A stretch of 64,000 nucleotides of DNA from Saccharomyces paradoxus (taxonomy: Eukaryota; Ascomycota; Saccharomycetes; Saccharomycetales; Saccharomycetaceae). A program made the position numbers and the translations under genes. The stretch spans positions 124,001 to 188,000 of the forward strand of contig NC_047489.1 of NCBI RefSeq assembly GCF_002079055.1. Direction: 5' to 3'. Below are positions 51,989-60,714 of this stretch, piece after piece; the stretch's first letter is position 1, and every line of letters starts with the position of its first letter. Under the pieces are notes generated by a model. That model did no database searches. It saw only the letters and a program-made list of their open reading frames with translations, and was not told where the DNA came from.

Positions 51989-52630
51989 TTATTCACTCCT
52001 TGCCTTTTTTTTCTCATTCTCCTTCTTCAGTCTTTTGCCATAGGCGAGTCCACATGGACTACAAAGTTCTCTGTTATGATCGGGACCACTTCGCCATTGG
52101 ATAGTCCAAGTGTCTTTACAATTAGAACATTCCTTTATCTCACCATTTGGAAGGATTGTTTGTCTCTTTTCTCTTTTAGGGCGGCTCGTAGTCTTTTTAC
52201 TGTATCTCTTCGTGATACTGGTAGGCCGACTAATTCCTTGTCCACAACTATAATAGTTTTTGAGATTATTTACTTCCTCGCTAGGAGGATACCTTTCCGG
52301 ATTGCAGGAATTAGTTGTACAATTTTTTGACGGAACCATGTCATGTAGAGAGCTGGTTTTATTTTTAACAATATTTCTTGTAAGATCTCTTAGTTGTTCC
52401 GCATTCTCAATTTTTTTTTCAACATCAATAGTCCTTATTTGAGAAAGGGATACTTCAATAAATGAGCAGCTTACGTAAACCTTTCCACGTTCCGTATAGG
52501 CTTTCTTCTTATCATTTGGCTTCCAGCCATCAATTTCTTTATTTAGTAATAAAGTTTTCTCTACATCTGACTTTTTCACTACTCTAGTCAAGAACGAACT
52601 TCCAGAGTTATCATAATTATTATAGCGCAT
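51989..52630 (-). CDS. SRD1: Srd1, GATA-type zinc finger protein in rRNA processing
   Basis: Srd1 was found as a suppressor of rrp1 and affects pre-rRNA processing. The product is 213 residues from ATG 52630 (MRYNNYDNSGSS). The frame is open ten codons further upstream but only from a GTG. The GATA finger lies at ~residues 170-195: CSNCKDTWTIQWRSGPDHNRELCSPC, followed by GLAYGKRLKKENEKK. The last residues (KKKARSE) differ from the S. cerevisiae protein, which as I recall continues to ~221 residues. The N-terminal half has no clear domain. Delta and tau LTRs begin ~440 bp upstream. Confidence 0.92.
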   Translation of the reverse strand: MRYNNYDNSGSSFLTRVVKKSDVEKTLLLNKEIDGWKPNDKKKAYTERGKVYVSCSFIEVSLSQIRTIDVEKKIENAEQLRDLTRNIVKNKTSSLHDMVPSKNCTTNSCNPERYPPSEEVNNLKNYYSCGQGISRPTSITKRYSKKTTSRPKREKRQTILPNGEIKECSNCKDTWTIQWRSGPDHNRELCSPCGLAYGKRLKKENEKKKARSE

Positions 52631-53067
52631 ACTAGCAAAACTAAATACCAGGGTTTTCACCTAAAAACTCTTAGCAAAGCGACAGCAATGAAACAGCAAT
52701 AAGTCTAGTTTAATCACATACCATCATATAATAGAAGTTTGAATAAGCATCCAAAAAATCGAAGCAGTGCATTTCGAAGTTTTGTGTATCGAGCCTGATA
52801 ATCCTTATTTAGGGATATACTCTAGTTCACCGTGATACAGATAAACTACATAACATAGTTATTACACCTGCATTATCATATCAGTGGCGTATGTTTGTGT
52901 CACACTCGAGGCCCGGCATACCTATACATGATATAACGATTGAACCCTTACCGCTGACACAGGAAAGCCGCGTCCCGAAAATCAGGGTCAAGGGGTAAAT
53001 AATAAATTCTTGGCGATGAGAGAAGGGGAAGGCTTTGAACAGTAATGAAAAAGGGCTTATCCGTTAT
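52631..53067. other. SRD1 upstream region
   Basis: 437 bp without a gene. The tau LTR starts at 53068. Confidence 0.45.
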
Positions 53068-53148
53068 TGTTGGAACGAGTGATAATTAATAAACAACATG
53101 AATTGCCATGGCAGCAATTTAAATGCTTACATCGTATATATTGGAATG

Positions 53149-53465
53149 TATTGGAATGAAATTCTAATATCATCTATTTAGTATTATATTATTACATGCG
53201 GTGCAAGAGGAGGGCATAAAGATTGAGAAACAGTCATCAAAATTAAAGGAAGCTGAAATGCAAGGATTGATAATGTAATAGATGATGAATGAAACGTATA
53301 AAAGGAAAGAAGATAAAATAATAACACTATGTAGAACTATCGATTCCCTTTTGTGGATTCATATATCCTCGAGGAGAACTTCTAGTATATTCTGTATACC
53401 TAATACTATAAGCCTTTAGTAACAATGGAATCCCAACAATTATCTAAATATTCACCCAAATCTCA
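53149..53465 (+). mobile_element. Solo delta LTR in tau with long flanking duplication
   Basis: The delta ends at TCTCA (53465). In place of a 5-bp duplication, about 24 bp of tau (CAAT-TAAATGCTTACATCGTATA, near 53115-53140) recur directly after it (53466-53489). The first ten bases of the delta also seem to be repeated. It is probably a rearranged insertion. Confidence 0.88.
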
Positions 53466-53712
53466 CAATCTAAATGCTTACATCGTATATTGATGTACAC
53501 CTCGTATACGTTTAAGTGTGATTGCACCTATTGCAAAAGGAATGTTAAACGAGAAGCTCAGATAATACTGAAGCTGAGTTAAAGATCTATTAGTTGAACA
53601 TGATATGGTAGGTACATACATGGGGAATATGAGTCGTCACATCAATGTATACTAACTACCGCAATCACTATTATATTGGTCATAATTAATATGACCAATC
53701 GGCGTGTGTTTT

Positions 53713-54030
53713 TGAGAATTATGTGGGTAATTAGATAATTGTTGGGATTCCATTGTTACTAAAGGCTATAATATTAGGTATACAGAATATACTAGAAGTT
53801 CTCCTCGAGGATATAGGAATCCACAAAAGGGAATCGATAGTTCTACATAGTGTTATTATTTTATCTTCTTTCTTTTTATATGTTGTCATTCATTATCCTA
53901 TTACATTATCAATCCTTGCATTTCAGCTTCCATTAGATTGGATGACTGTTTCTCAATCTTTATGTCATCCTCTTGCACCGCATATTATAATATACTATTA
54001 AATAGATGATATTAGAATTTCATTCCAACA
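53713..54030 (-). mobile_element. Solo delta LTR in tau, inverted
   Basis: The 318-bp minus-strand delta has perfect duplication GTTTT at 53708-53712 and 54031-54035, and the tau sequence continues across it. It forms an inverted pair with the delta at 53149. Confidence 0.95.
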
Positions 54031-54204
54031 GTTTTATATCCCTCTCTTATACAGTATAAGAAGATCCATACTTATTTCTTCATTAATACTATTATTAACC
54101 TCTAATTATCAACAGTTCACCTAATTCTTAGTTTTATGTTCAGATTGATACAACAATAATACTAACTTACCACAGTTTAAGTAGAGAAAGGAACAACAAT
54201 AAGA

Positions 54205-54277
54205 GCCTTGTTGGCGCAATCGGTAGCGCGTATGACTCTTAATCATAAGGTTAGGGGTTCGAGCCCCCTACAGGGCT
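54205..54277 (+). tRNA. tK(CUU)C: tRNA-Lys (CUU)
   Basis: The 73-nt gene starts GCCTTGTTGGCGCAATCGG and ends CTACAGGGCT. Anticodon CTT is at 54238-54240 in loop CTCTTAA, and the B box is GGGGTTCGAGCCCC. A T-rich stretch follows. Confidence 0.98.
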
Positions 54278-54847
54278 ATTTATTTTTGCACTTTAAAAAT
54301 AACATATAATCTTTGTTACATGCCCAGCAAGCACAAGTACGACGTTCATAGCCAAACTGAAGAAAAAGTAGGTCTAATAATTCGAATTATCGAAATTACA
54401 AGTGAACATTTCACTCAAATTTATTGCAATGCGCTGAAGTTCTGCATATTTCATCGCGTCAGCTACCCGATATTGAAACGATAATGCTTCAAAATATATA
54501 AAAGTTAGCTGGGAATGTCGAGCCTATGGTCCCAATTTTACTCTAAGACCGTTTAAATTTCAGTGCTACTAAAAGACCTCGCACTGAATGCCATTGTTAT
54601 TACGTATCTTCTTTATATAAATTACTTTAGCAATAAAAGTTTTTTTTGGCGCAGAATAACCTCTTTTACCGCATATCTTCTTTTCTCAGAACCATCTACA
54701 TGTAGAGCTCACCCAAATTCGGGTGAACGACAAATACTCGAATTCTTAGGGGCGTGTTGAATATGTAGTCGGAAAAATTAATAGTAATCAACAATGTCAG
54801 TTCCATAATGGATGAAACCGGTCAGAAAGGTAAAAAAAAAAAATAAG
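54278..54847. other. Interval between tRNA-Lys and tRNA-iMet
   Basis: 570 bp. No gene or LTR is recognised. The T-rich terminator of tRNA-Lys is at the left, and the minus-strand T-run for tRNA-iMet (the A-run at 54832-54843) at the right. Confidence 0.5.
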
Positions 54848-54919
54848 TAGCGCCGCTCGGTTTCGATCCGAGGACATCAGGGTTATGAGCCCTGCGCGCT
54901 TCCACTGCGCCACGGCGCT
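54848..54919 (-). tRNA. IMT4: Initiator tRNA-Met (CAU)
   Basis: The 72-nt minus-strand gene starts AGCGCCGTGGCGCAGTGG at 54919 and ends GCGGCGCTA. The A1 start, the loop CTCATAA and the T arm TCGGATCGAAACCGA (no TTCGA) are the marks of the eukaryotic initiator. Anticodon CAT. In S. cerevisiae the chromosome III copy is IMT4, as I recall. Confidence 0.97.
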
Positions 54920-55123
54920 TAACACTGCAATTTCTGTGAAATGGATATTAGATATATGGATGACTTTACCCTACCGACCAGCAGCCGCCTAAGTTACTAT
55001 TAGTACGAACTGAAAAAATATGTTCAGCCTACTTTAGATACAGATTATTATCGTCGCTCGTAAACTTCGCACCTTTAAATTTGTTGGGAGGGGTGGTCAC
55101 TAAAGTTAACTCGAGTTTCCGTA

Positions 55124-55453
55124 GCAACAATCTGAATGTTTACGTCGTATACTAATATACATCTCGTATGCGGTCACGTATAATTATACCCAATTGTAGA
55201 ATATGAAATATTTTATGTGCGATTCAGACAGTGCTACAGTCGAGTTAAAGACCTATCAATCGAACATTGGGGTGGTAGTTATATATATGAGTATGAGTCG
55301 TCAGATTAAACATATTGTAACTACTTGACCTATTATTATATTGGTTATCCTTAAGATGAACCAATCGGCGTGTGTTTTATATACCTCTCCTAGATGGCAT
55401 AAGAAGATCAACCCTCTGTTCTTAATTAATGCCAAATACTAATTATCAACAAA
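55124..55453 (+). mobile_element. Old tau LTR (Ty4), diverged
   Basis: About 330 bp align with the tau at 53068 through blocks such as GAGTTAAAGACCTATCA, ATGAGTATGAGTCGTCA, CCAATCGGCGTGTGTTTTATATACC and the end ACTAATTATCAACA. The left end is unclear and divergence is high, so it is old. It lies upstream of the initiator tRNA gene. Confidence 0.8.
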
Positions 55454-56449
55454 ATTGGATATGATATCTTTTTTAGATTTTTTTACTAGTACTCTGGTTA
55501 GTAATCAAAAAAATGGTGTCCGAATATTTTTCACCTTCCAGACTTATGATACATACATATATTTACCAAAGTTACCTGGATTATTTTCTATTAGGCAGTA
55601 CTCAAAACCGTCGCCGTTTTAGTTTAATACCACTTATTTGCTTGTAAAGCTTCAAGTAAAACAGAATGTTTGGTCGTCTTCCGAAATATTAGGAAAAAAA
55701 TTACGATCAAAGAAACGTAATAAAGAACTCATAGTATTAATGTGTTCAATTTTAACGGATAATCATCCTGAAACAAAAGGTATTGACCAGAAAATAAAAA
55801 GAAGAGCGAAGCTATACTACTCCATCAATCGTAAGGAAATTTTAGTTGAAAAGCACAAACCCGTCAAAAGCATGCCAAAATATCACTCTTGATCCCGCTT
55901 TCATCTAAAACTATTACTGAGATGGAAGAGGAACGACGTAACGATAACGATTCTAACATTGGAAAAGCGTCTTGGAGACTAACATGTAGTAATTAACTAT
56001 ACCAGTGCTGAAAAACATAACCTGATGATACACACCACAATTTTCGTGGGTTTAAATTTCTGCTAGTAGATACTCAGAAAGTTCTTTTGAGGAATTATTA
56101 CAAATAAATGTACACTTGGGCTGTTCACTATGATAAACCTTCTCAGGAGCTTAATGGTGTGATTCCAAATTGATATGTTTGAGATCTTGCCTTGTGCATC
56201 TAAATGTGCGAGAGTGTTAAGATTGCTCCAAGGAATTTACTTTTTATATTTAAAATTCCCCGAAACCTTCAGCTGGCCAATAAAAGTCTTCATATGCAGA
56301 CAATCAACAAGGCAAAGTAATTGCATATTAGACGGGCACGACCAAACAACTTTGGTCCTATCTATAATTGCTTGTTTAGCTATACTTGAAAACGCTTTTC
56401 ACATTTCCTCCAAGAAGTCTCCTATTTTGAAGAAATAAAACAAATAATA
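55454..56449. other. MAK32 upstream region
   Basis: About 1 kb without a supported gene. A plus-strand open stretch (55638-55892, 84 codons, no ATG at its start) has a Lys-rich protein-like sequence without a match I know. Another frame at 56175-56438 ends 12 bp before the MAK32 ATG. Either could be a relic or chance. Confidence 0.4.
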
Positions 56450-57538
56450 ATGATGAATAAAGAGGATTTTACAGACACGAAAAGGTTAGTCATAACTAAC
56501 GGCATGTTTATTATAGACGACATTGAGCGCAGTAAACACAATATTCATTATAAAAATGTCCCAGGAGGCGGTGGGACTTTTGCCATTTTGGGAGCATGTA
56601 TAATATCTTCCGGCAATGCCACCTCCAAGGGTTTGAAGTGGATAGTGGACAGAGGCTCTGACTTTCCAAAGGAGGTTGTGAGAGAGATAGAGTCTTGGGG
56701 TACAGATGTGCGGTTTCGAGATGACTTTAGTAGATTAACCACGAAGGGGCTTAATTATTACGAGGACGATGATTTGAGAAAGTTCAAGTTTTTGACGCCG
56801 AAGAAGCAGATTAACGTTGATGATTGGATTAATACATTCGGGCGGGAAGTGATAGATGGAATGCACGCTTTCCATCTGCTATGTTCCGGGTCTAGATGCT
56901 TGGACATGATTAACGATTTGCTACGGGTGAAAAGTGCAAAAAGCACAAAACCAGTCATAATTTGGGAGCCCTTCCCAGATCTTTGCGACTTTGACCATCA
57001 AAATGATATTAAACGTGTGATGCAGAGAAAGGATGTTACCGTGATACTCTCTCCAAATGCTGAAGAATCAAGTCGCTTATTCGGTTTGAATAGCAAAGAG
57101 CCGACTCGTTTGGAAGAATGCCTCGAATTGGCGCACCGTTTCGACGGCTTCATGGATGAAAATAATATGTGTATTCTAAGATGCGGCGCCCTCGGAAGCA
57201 TATCAATAAGTGAGAAGCTTGAGAATGGGCGAGCCTATAACCATTTCCCGGCGTACCATTTCAAGACTCAGTCTAAAGTTCTAGACCCCACTGGTGGAGG
57301 AAATTCGTTCCTTGGTGGCTTTTCAATTGCTTATGCGCTAACAAGAAGCTTAGCTATTGCTAGTATATGTGGAAACATCGCGGCAGGCGCCATCATCGAA
57401 CAAATAGGGATACCAAGGTACGATCCTATTGCTAAAACTTGGAATGAAATTACATTCTTGGATAGACTTAGATTTTACCTTTCACAGTTTGGTCTTCAAT
57501 ATAATATAAAGGACATTTACAAAAGTTTAACACAATGA
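56450..57538 (+). CDS. MAK32: Mak32, PfkB-type sugar kinase-like protein
   Basis: Mak32 is needed for stable maintenance of the killer M1 dsRNA in S. cerevisiae, with an unknown reaction. The product is 362 residues and begins MMNKEDFTDTKRL. The C-terminal PfkB signature is clear: VLDPTGGGNSFLGGF near residue 278, where PfkB kinases have DTxGAGD. Here the position of the catalytic Asp (GAGD) is Asn (GGGN), so kinase activity is doubtful. The N-terminal motif PGGGGTFAILGA (residues ~37-48) corresponds to the substrate-binding GGxxxN region. It is convergent to PET18. Confidence 0.94.
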   Translation: MMNKEDFTDTKRLVITNGMFIIDDIERSKHNIHYKNVPGGGGTFAILGACIISSGNATSKGLKWIVDRGSDFPKEVVREIESWGTDVRFRDDFSRLTTKGLNYYEDDDLRKFKFLTPKKQINVDDWINTFGREVIDGMHAFHLLCSGSRCLDMINDLLRVKSAKSTKPVIIWEPFPDLCDFDHQNDIKRVMQRKDVTVILSPNAEESSRLFGLNSKEPTRLEECLELAHRFDGFMDENNMCILRCGALGSISISEKLENGRAYNHFPAYHFKTQSKVLDPTGGGNSFLGGFSIAYALTRSLAIASICGNIAAGAIIEQIGIPRYDPIAKTWNEITFLDRLRFYLSQFGLQYNIKDIYKSLTQ

Positions 57539-57575
57539 TTATATCAAAGCCTGTTCTTTGCTGTATTTTTTGTAC

Positions 57576-57596
57576 ATATATATATATATATATATA
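57576..57596. repeat. (AT)n microsatellite
   Basis: About ten uninterrupted AT units lie between the convergent MAK32 and PET18 genes. Confidence 0.95.
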
Positions 57597-57620
57597 GAAG
57601 TATTTACGTACCACTTAAGA

Positions 57621-58268
57621 TTAAGCGTTGTAACAAGATTCAAAAAACTCAAACTCGAATTGTGAGACCTTTGCAAATATCCTCTCAACCTCTTCAACGG
57701 GAAATTTGTCAACTTCAGCCTTCAAAAATTCGCACCAAGTTTGAAAGTGCTCACCATCATGTAAATCAATCCATTTTTGGTACTTCCAGTGCAAACCTGG
57801 GGCTCTGGGAGTATCACGAGCCCATCTCCAATAGAGTTCCTCAGCAACCCATAAGCTAGTTACTAAGGATGACCATGTAATTGAGTTGTCTTTTCTCAGT
57901 TCATCTAAGAAATTGATATAAGCATCAACTCCAGGAATCGCTTTATTGTCATACTTGGCCCTCTCTTCCTTGGTGAGCGATGGCGCCAATAATTCTAAGC
58001 AGTCATGAAAGTATGAGTTTTCATCGTTAGAAAAAAATCCAATTTTTTTGGCTAAGGTAATTAAGGCATGAGTAGTTGGAGCTAACGAAGTCGTCTTACA
58101 TATTAACCTTAGGCTAGTTTCAAAAAATTGCAGATCTTGTGTTAAATAGATGTACAAACTACGATCCTTTAAGGTGCCTGCACATAGTTCCTTAGCGAAT
58201 TTATGTTCGGTAGTTTTCCTAACAAGGGCGTCATACTTTTGTATTAGCTTATCAGTGGTGCAACTCAT
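57621..58268 (-). CDS. PET18: Pet18, TENA/THI-4 family protein
   Basis: The product is 215 residues of the TENA/THI-4 fold, related to thiaminase II. Segments typical of the family include [14 protein letters not shown] near residue 40 and [15 protein letters not shown] near 135. The C-terminal E-x-F-E pair, here [15 protein letters not shown], has the conserved Glu. The reaction in yeast is not known. In S. cerevisiae the classic pet18 lesions remove several genes here (PET18, MAK31, HTL1, MAK32), explaining their mixed killer, petite and heat-sensitive traits. Confidence 0.93.
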   Translation of the reverse strand: MSCTTDKLIQKYDALVRKTTEHKFAKELCAGTLKDRSLYIYLTQDLQFFETSLRLICKTTSLAPTTHALITLAKKIGFFSNDENSYFHDCLELLAPSLTKEERAKYDNKAIPGVDAYINFLDELRKDNSITWSSLVTSLWVAEELYWRWARDTPRAPGLHWKYQKWIDLHDGEHFQTWCEFLKAEVDKFPVEEVERIFAKVSQFEFEFFESCYNA

Positions 58269-58440
58269 TACTGTTGTTCCTTGCAGATATTGTTAATATT
58301 GTTGTTATTTGTGCTAAATGGTTGATAATACAGAAAAGTATTTAAGTTCGGTTCGGTTCTTTATTCACTTATATAGCTTTCGAAGCCAGACCTTTTTAGC
58401 CAAGCAATTGTTACTATGGAAACTATTAGAACCATATGCG

Positions 58441-58707
58441 CTAAACAATATTAGCCATCAATTCAACCTTATTCGTAGTAAGCGCCTGTAGTACAGGCTT
58501 ATTAATCATTATGGATTGTACTGACCGTCTGGGGACGCTGACTAAACCCATCATTCGACTGCTGGAGCCCATACGTTCCTCAACATGATCTAATAGTATA
58601 TTCATTTGGGCATCTACCGCAACTAAGCTTCCAATTAAAATACGATCTTCTGCAAGGGAGACTATCAAAGTATTTCCGATAAAATCAGACAGTTTCAAGA
58701 TGTCCAT
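58441..58707 (-). CDS. MAK31: Mak31, Sm-like subunit of NatC acetyltransferase
   Basis: Mak31 (Naa38) is the small auxiliary subunit of NatC with Mak3 and Mak10, which acetylates N termini such as Met-Leu and Met-Ile. It is required for L-A virus coat function and thus killer maintenance. The product is 88 residues, a single Sm fold: Sm1 motif from FIGNTLIVSLAEDRILIGSLVAVDAQMNILLDH (residues 9-41) and Sm2 near GLVSVPRRSVQSIMI. Divergent to HTL1. Confidence 0.95.
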   Translation of the reverse strand: MDILKLSDFIGNTLIVSLAEDRILIGSLVAVDAQMNILLDHVEERMGSSSRMMGLVSVPRRSVQSIMINKPVLQALTTNKVELMANIV

Positions 58708-58925
58708 GGCGCTTCAGTACCCCTGTTAAGTTTATTGGAAGCCTTCTTCACTCTATTAATGATACCATCGCACTTAAAATGGTCAGAAATTCATGCAGTT
58801 CGGGAAATATCCTTGAAAACGAAAAAAAATTCCATCACGTAAAATGTACAAAAAAAGCTAAAACAGTGAATTCTATGATCAAGGAAAAGGAATCTGTTAT
58901 TGAAAGCAGAGTATCAGTATATCCT

Positions 58926-59162
58926 ATGTCGCAGAACAATACAATTGGCCCAATGAATCCTGAAAGAGCTTACAACAATGTAACGCTGAAAAATTTAACT
59001 GCATTTCAGTTATTATCTCAAAGAGAAAACATATGCGAGTTATTGAACTTGGTAGAAGGTACAGAAAGACACGATAGTATTATCAATCCTGAAAGACAAA
59101 GGACCAGTTTGGAAGAAATGAAGAAAATGCTCGATACTTTGAAAAATGAAAAGAAAAACTAG
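58926..59162 (+). CDS. HTL1: Htl1, small RSC chromatin-remodelling subunit
   Basis: Htl1 binds Rsc8 in the RSC complex and is needed for growth at high temperature and normal ploidy. The 78-residue form begins MSQNNTIGPMNPERAY at 58926, the annotated start in S. cerevisiae as I recall. The sequence is helical, with LTAFQLLSQRENICELLNLVEG and a Lys-rich C terminus (LDTLKNEKKN). The frame is open upstream with an ATG at 58779, which would add 49 residues. That extension looks less ordered and basic, and MAK31 starts only 71 bp further left, so the short form is preferred. Confidence 0.92.
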   Translation: MSQNNTIGPMNPERAYNNVTLKNLTAFQLLSQRENICELLNLVEGTERHDSIINPERQRTSLEEMKKMLDTLKNEKKN

Positions 59163-59715
59163 AAAGGGCGATATTGAACGTTCACATGGCACAAAAAATT
59201 GAATAAGAATCTTGCTTTATTGCAAATGAAAAATTTCAGAAGCGCATCAAGTTCACTGAGAGTCGTAATATGGTAGTATTTGGAAGCTTTGATAAGTATT
59301 CGATATTCATAACTCCTACCCCACACCATAAAACAAGTTATCACGCGTGTATCGTATGATGCAAAATAGCGTATAACAGGGGAGAATGTAAACCATAATA
59401 TGACTGTATGCTCTCGATAGTGTGTGCTAAAATAAAGGAGTTCCTGCAACTCGACATAGTTAACCTGGGTTGAGATGGCCTAGAATGGCCAGACCAGTCA
59501 AGTGAGGAAGCAGAAAGAACATTTCTACATTTTGGAAGAATACCTTAGATTATTAATTATTGTGTGCGTATGTGTATATAATGTATTTTGTATATTTCAT
59601 GAAGAAATTAAAATTAGGCTATTAAATATTAAGTTTCATTGGAGGCATTAGAAGAAAGAAATTGATGTTTTGAAATGTATTAAGCAAAGAAAGATTAAAA
59701 CATTCTCAAGTTGCT
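59163..59715. other. Convergent 3' region, HTL1 and HSP30
   Basis: 553 bp, AT-rich, with a minus-strand frame at 59159-59449 that has no known match. No RNA gene is seen. Confidence 0.45.
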
Positions 59716-60714
59716 CTAAGCAGTATCTTCGACGGCTTGCTCTGTTTCGTGTTCTGGTTCGTGGATTGCAGTCTCCCCAGATGCTCTTGGACTTTCTGGA
59801 TTAGCTTCTTTTGTCTCAGGAACTGCATCTTCAACATCGTCCGCAGCATGGTGATGAGAGAATCCTCCTGTCAATGATAAATTGGGTAATTTACCGCTAC
59901 GGCTGACTGCGATTAGCAAGTAACATGGATAAATGGCGAATATACATAAATCCAAAACACCATAAAAGATAGCCTCACCATCTGGTTGAATACGGTTACC
60001 ACCATCACTTAGACCCCAACAGATAAAGTACAGCCAAACGATTACCATGCTAGTACATAGCATAAGCGCGTTGAATCCTCTGGTCTTTAAATTGAAAAAT
60101 TGACGTTGGCATATCGCACCTTGTGTAATCAACATGGCAACAGCACCAATGGTGTAATAACCCCACTTGTAGGTGGATTTGATCAATGAACCAACCAATA
60201 GTGAAATAACCCAGAATAGAGTACCCACGATTTGAATTAATAGCGAATGTACCATATCTAAAGCAGAAATCTCGTCATTCTCACCAGTGGTACTAGCGGT
60301 TAACTCGATTAAAAATAAAAGGCATGGCCAAGACAAGAACCAGGCAATATATTTTGAGTAAAAGATTTGTCTTATACCGGGAACTTCGCCAGTTATGGAC
60401 TTGCTAACCTTGACATGGTTGAATTCAGCCTGAACACCAGTCCAACCCAAATCAGAAGCATAAGTGAAGAAGGCGAAAAATTCAAAGAAGGTAATCAAAA
60501 ATGCAGGAGCTAAGGCATATCTAGTCAACCTAGAACCCTTATTTTCCGCAATAAAGAACATCACTGCGTAGCATAACAAAATAAGGGCAAAGACTGAAAA
60601 CACGGCCCATAACCAATCTGAACCTCTCTTGGTAATATGCATATCCAGCCCATGTGGAGGGTTAAGCCCCAAGGCTTCGTTACGATTTAAAAAGCTTGAT
60701 AGCGTATCGTTCAT
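59716..60714 (-). CDS. HSP30: Hsp30, opsin-like seven-helix stress protein
   Basis: Hsp30 is a plasma membrane protein induced by heat, ethanol, weak acids and entry into stationary phase, and it restrains the Pma1 proton ATPase. The product is 332 residues. Seven hydrophobic helices span ~30-265, in the plan of the microbial rhodopsins. The helix VII segment VLDLCIFAIYPCYLL corresponds to the retinal-binding LDxxxK region, but the Lys position is Phe, so no chromophore is expected. The C-terminal ~55 residues are acidic and Glu/Pro-rich. Yro2 and Mrh1 are related proteins. Confidence 0.95.
   Translation of the reverse strand: MNDTLSSFLNRNEALGLNPPHGLDMHITKRGSDWLWAVFSVFALILLCYAVMFFIAENKGSRLTRYALAPAFLITFFEFFAFFTYASDLGWTGVQAEFNHVKVSKSITGEVPGIRQIFYSKYIAWFLSWPCLLFLIELTASTTGENDEISALDMVHSLLIQIVGTLFWVISLLVGSLIKSTYKWGYYTIGAVAMLITQGAICQRQFFNLKTRGFNALMLCTSMVIVWLYFICWGLSDGGNRIQPDGEAIFYGVLDLCIFAIYPCYLLIAVSRSGKLPNLSLTGGFSHHHAADDVEDAVPETKEANPESPRASGETAIHEPEHETEQAVEDTA

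Larger units (their letters stand above)
53068..54114 (+). mobile_element. Solo tau LTR (Ty4) carrying two deltas
   Basis: The outer ends are TGTTGGAACGAG at 53068 and TTATCAACA at 54114. The inner blocks (GTATACGTTTAAGTGTGATT, GACCAATCGGCGTGTG) fit tau as I recall it. It is interrupted by a plus-strand delta (53149-53465) and a minus-strand delta (53713-54030). Flanks GTTAT and GTTCA match only in part, suggesting age. The 3' end lies 90 bp from tRNA-Lys. No internal Ty4 sequence remains. Confidence 0.85.

Noticed and set aside
53753-54001. 82-codon frame within a minus-strand delta, and the similar frame at 46439-46696
   Set aside because: Both are inside solo LTRs, which do not code for protein.
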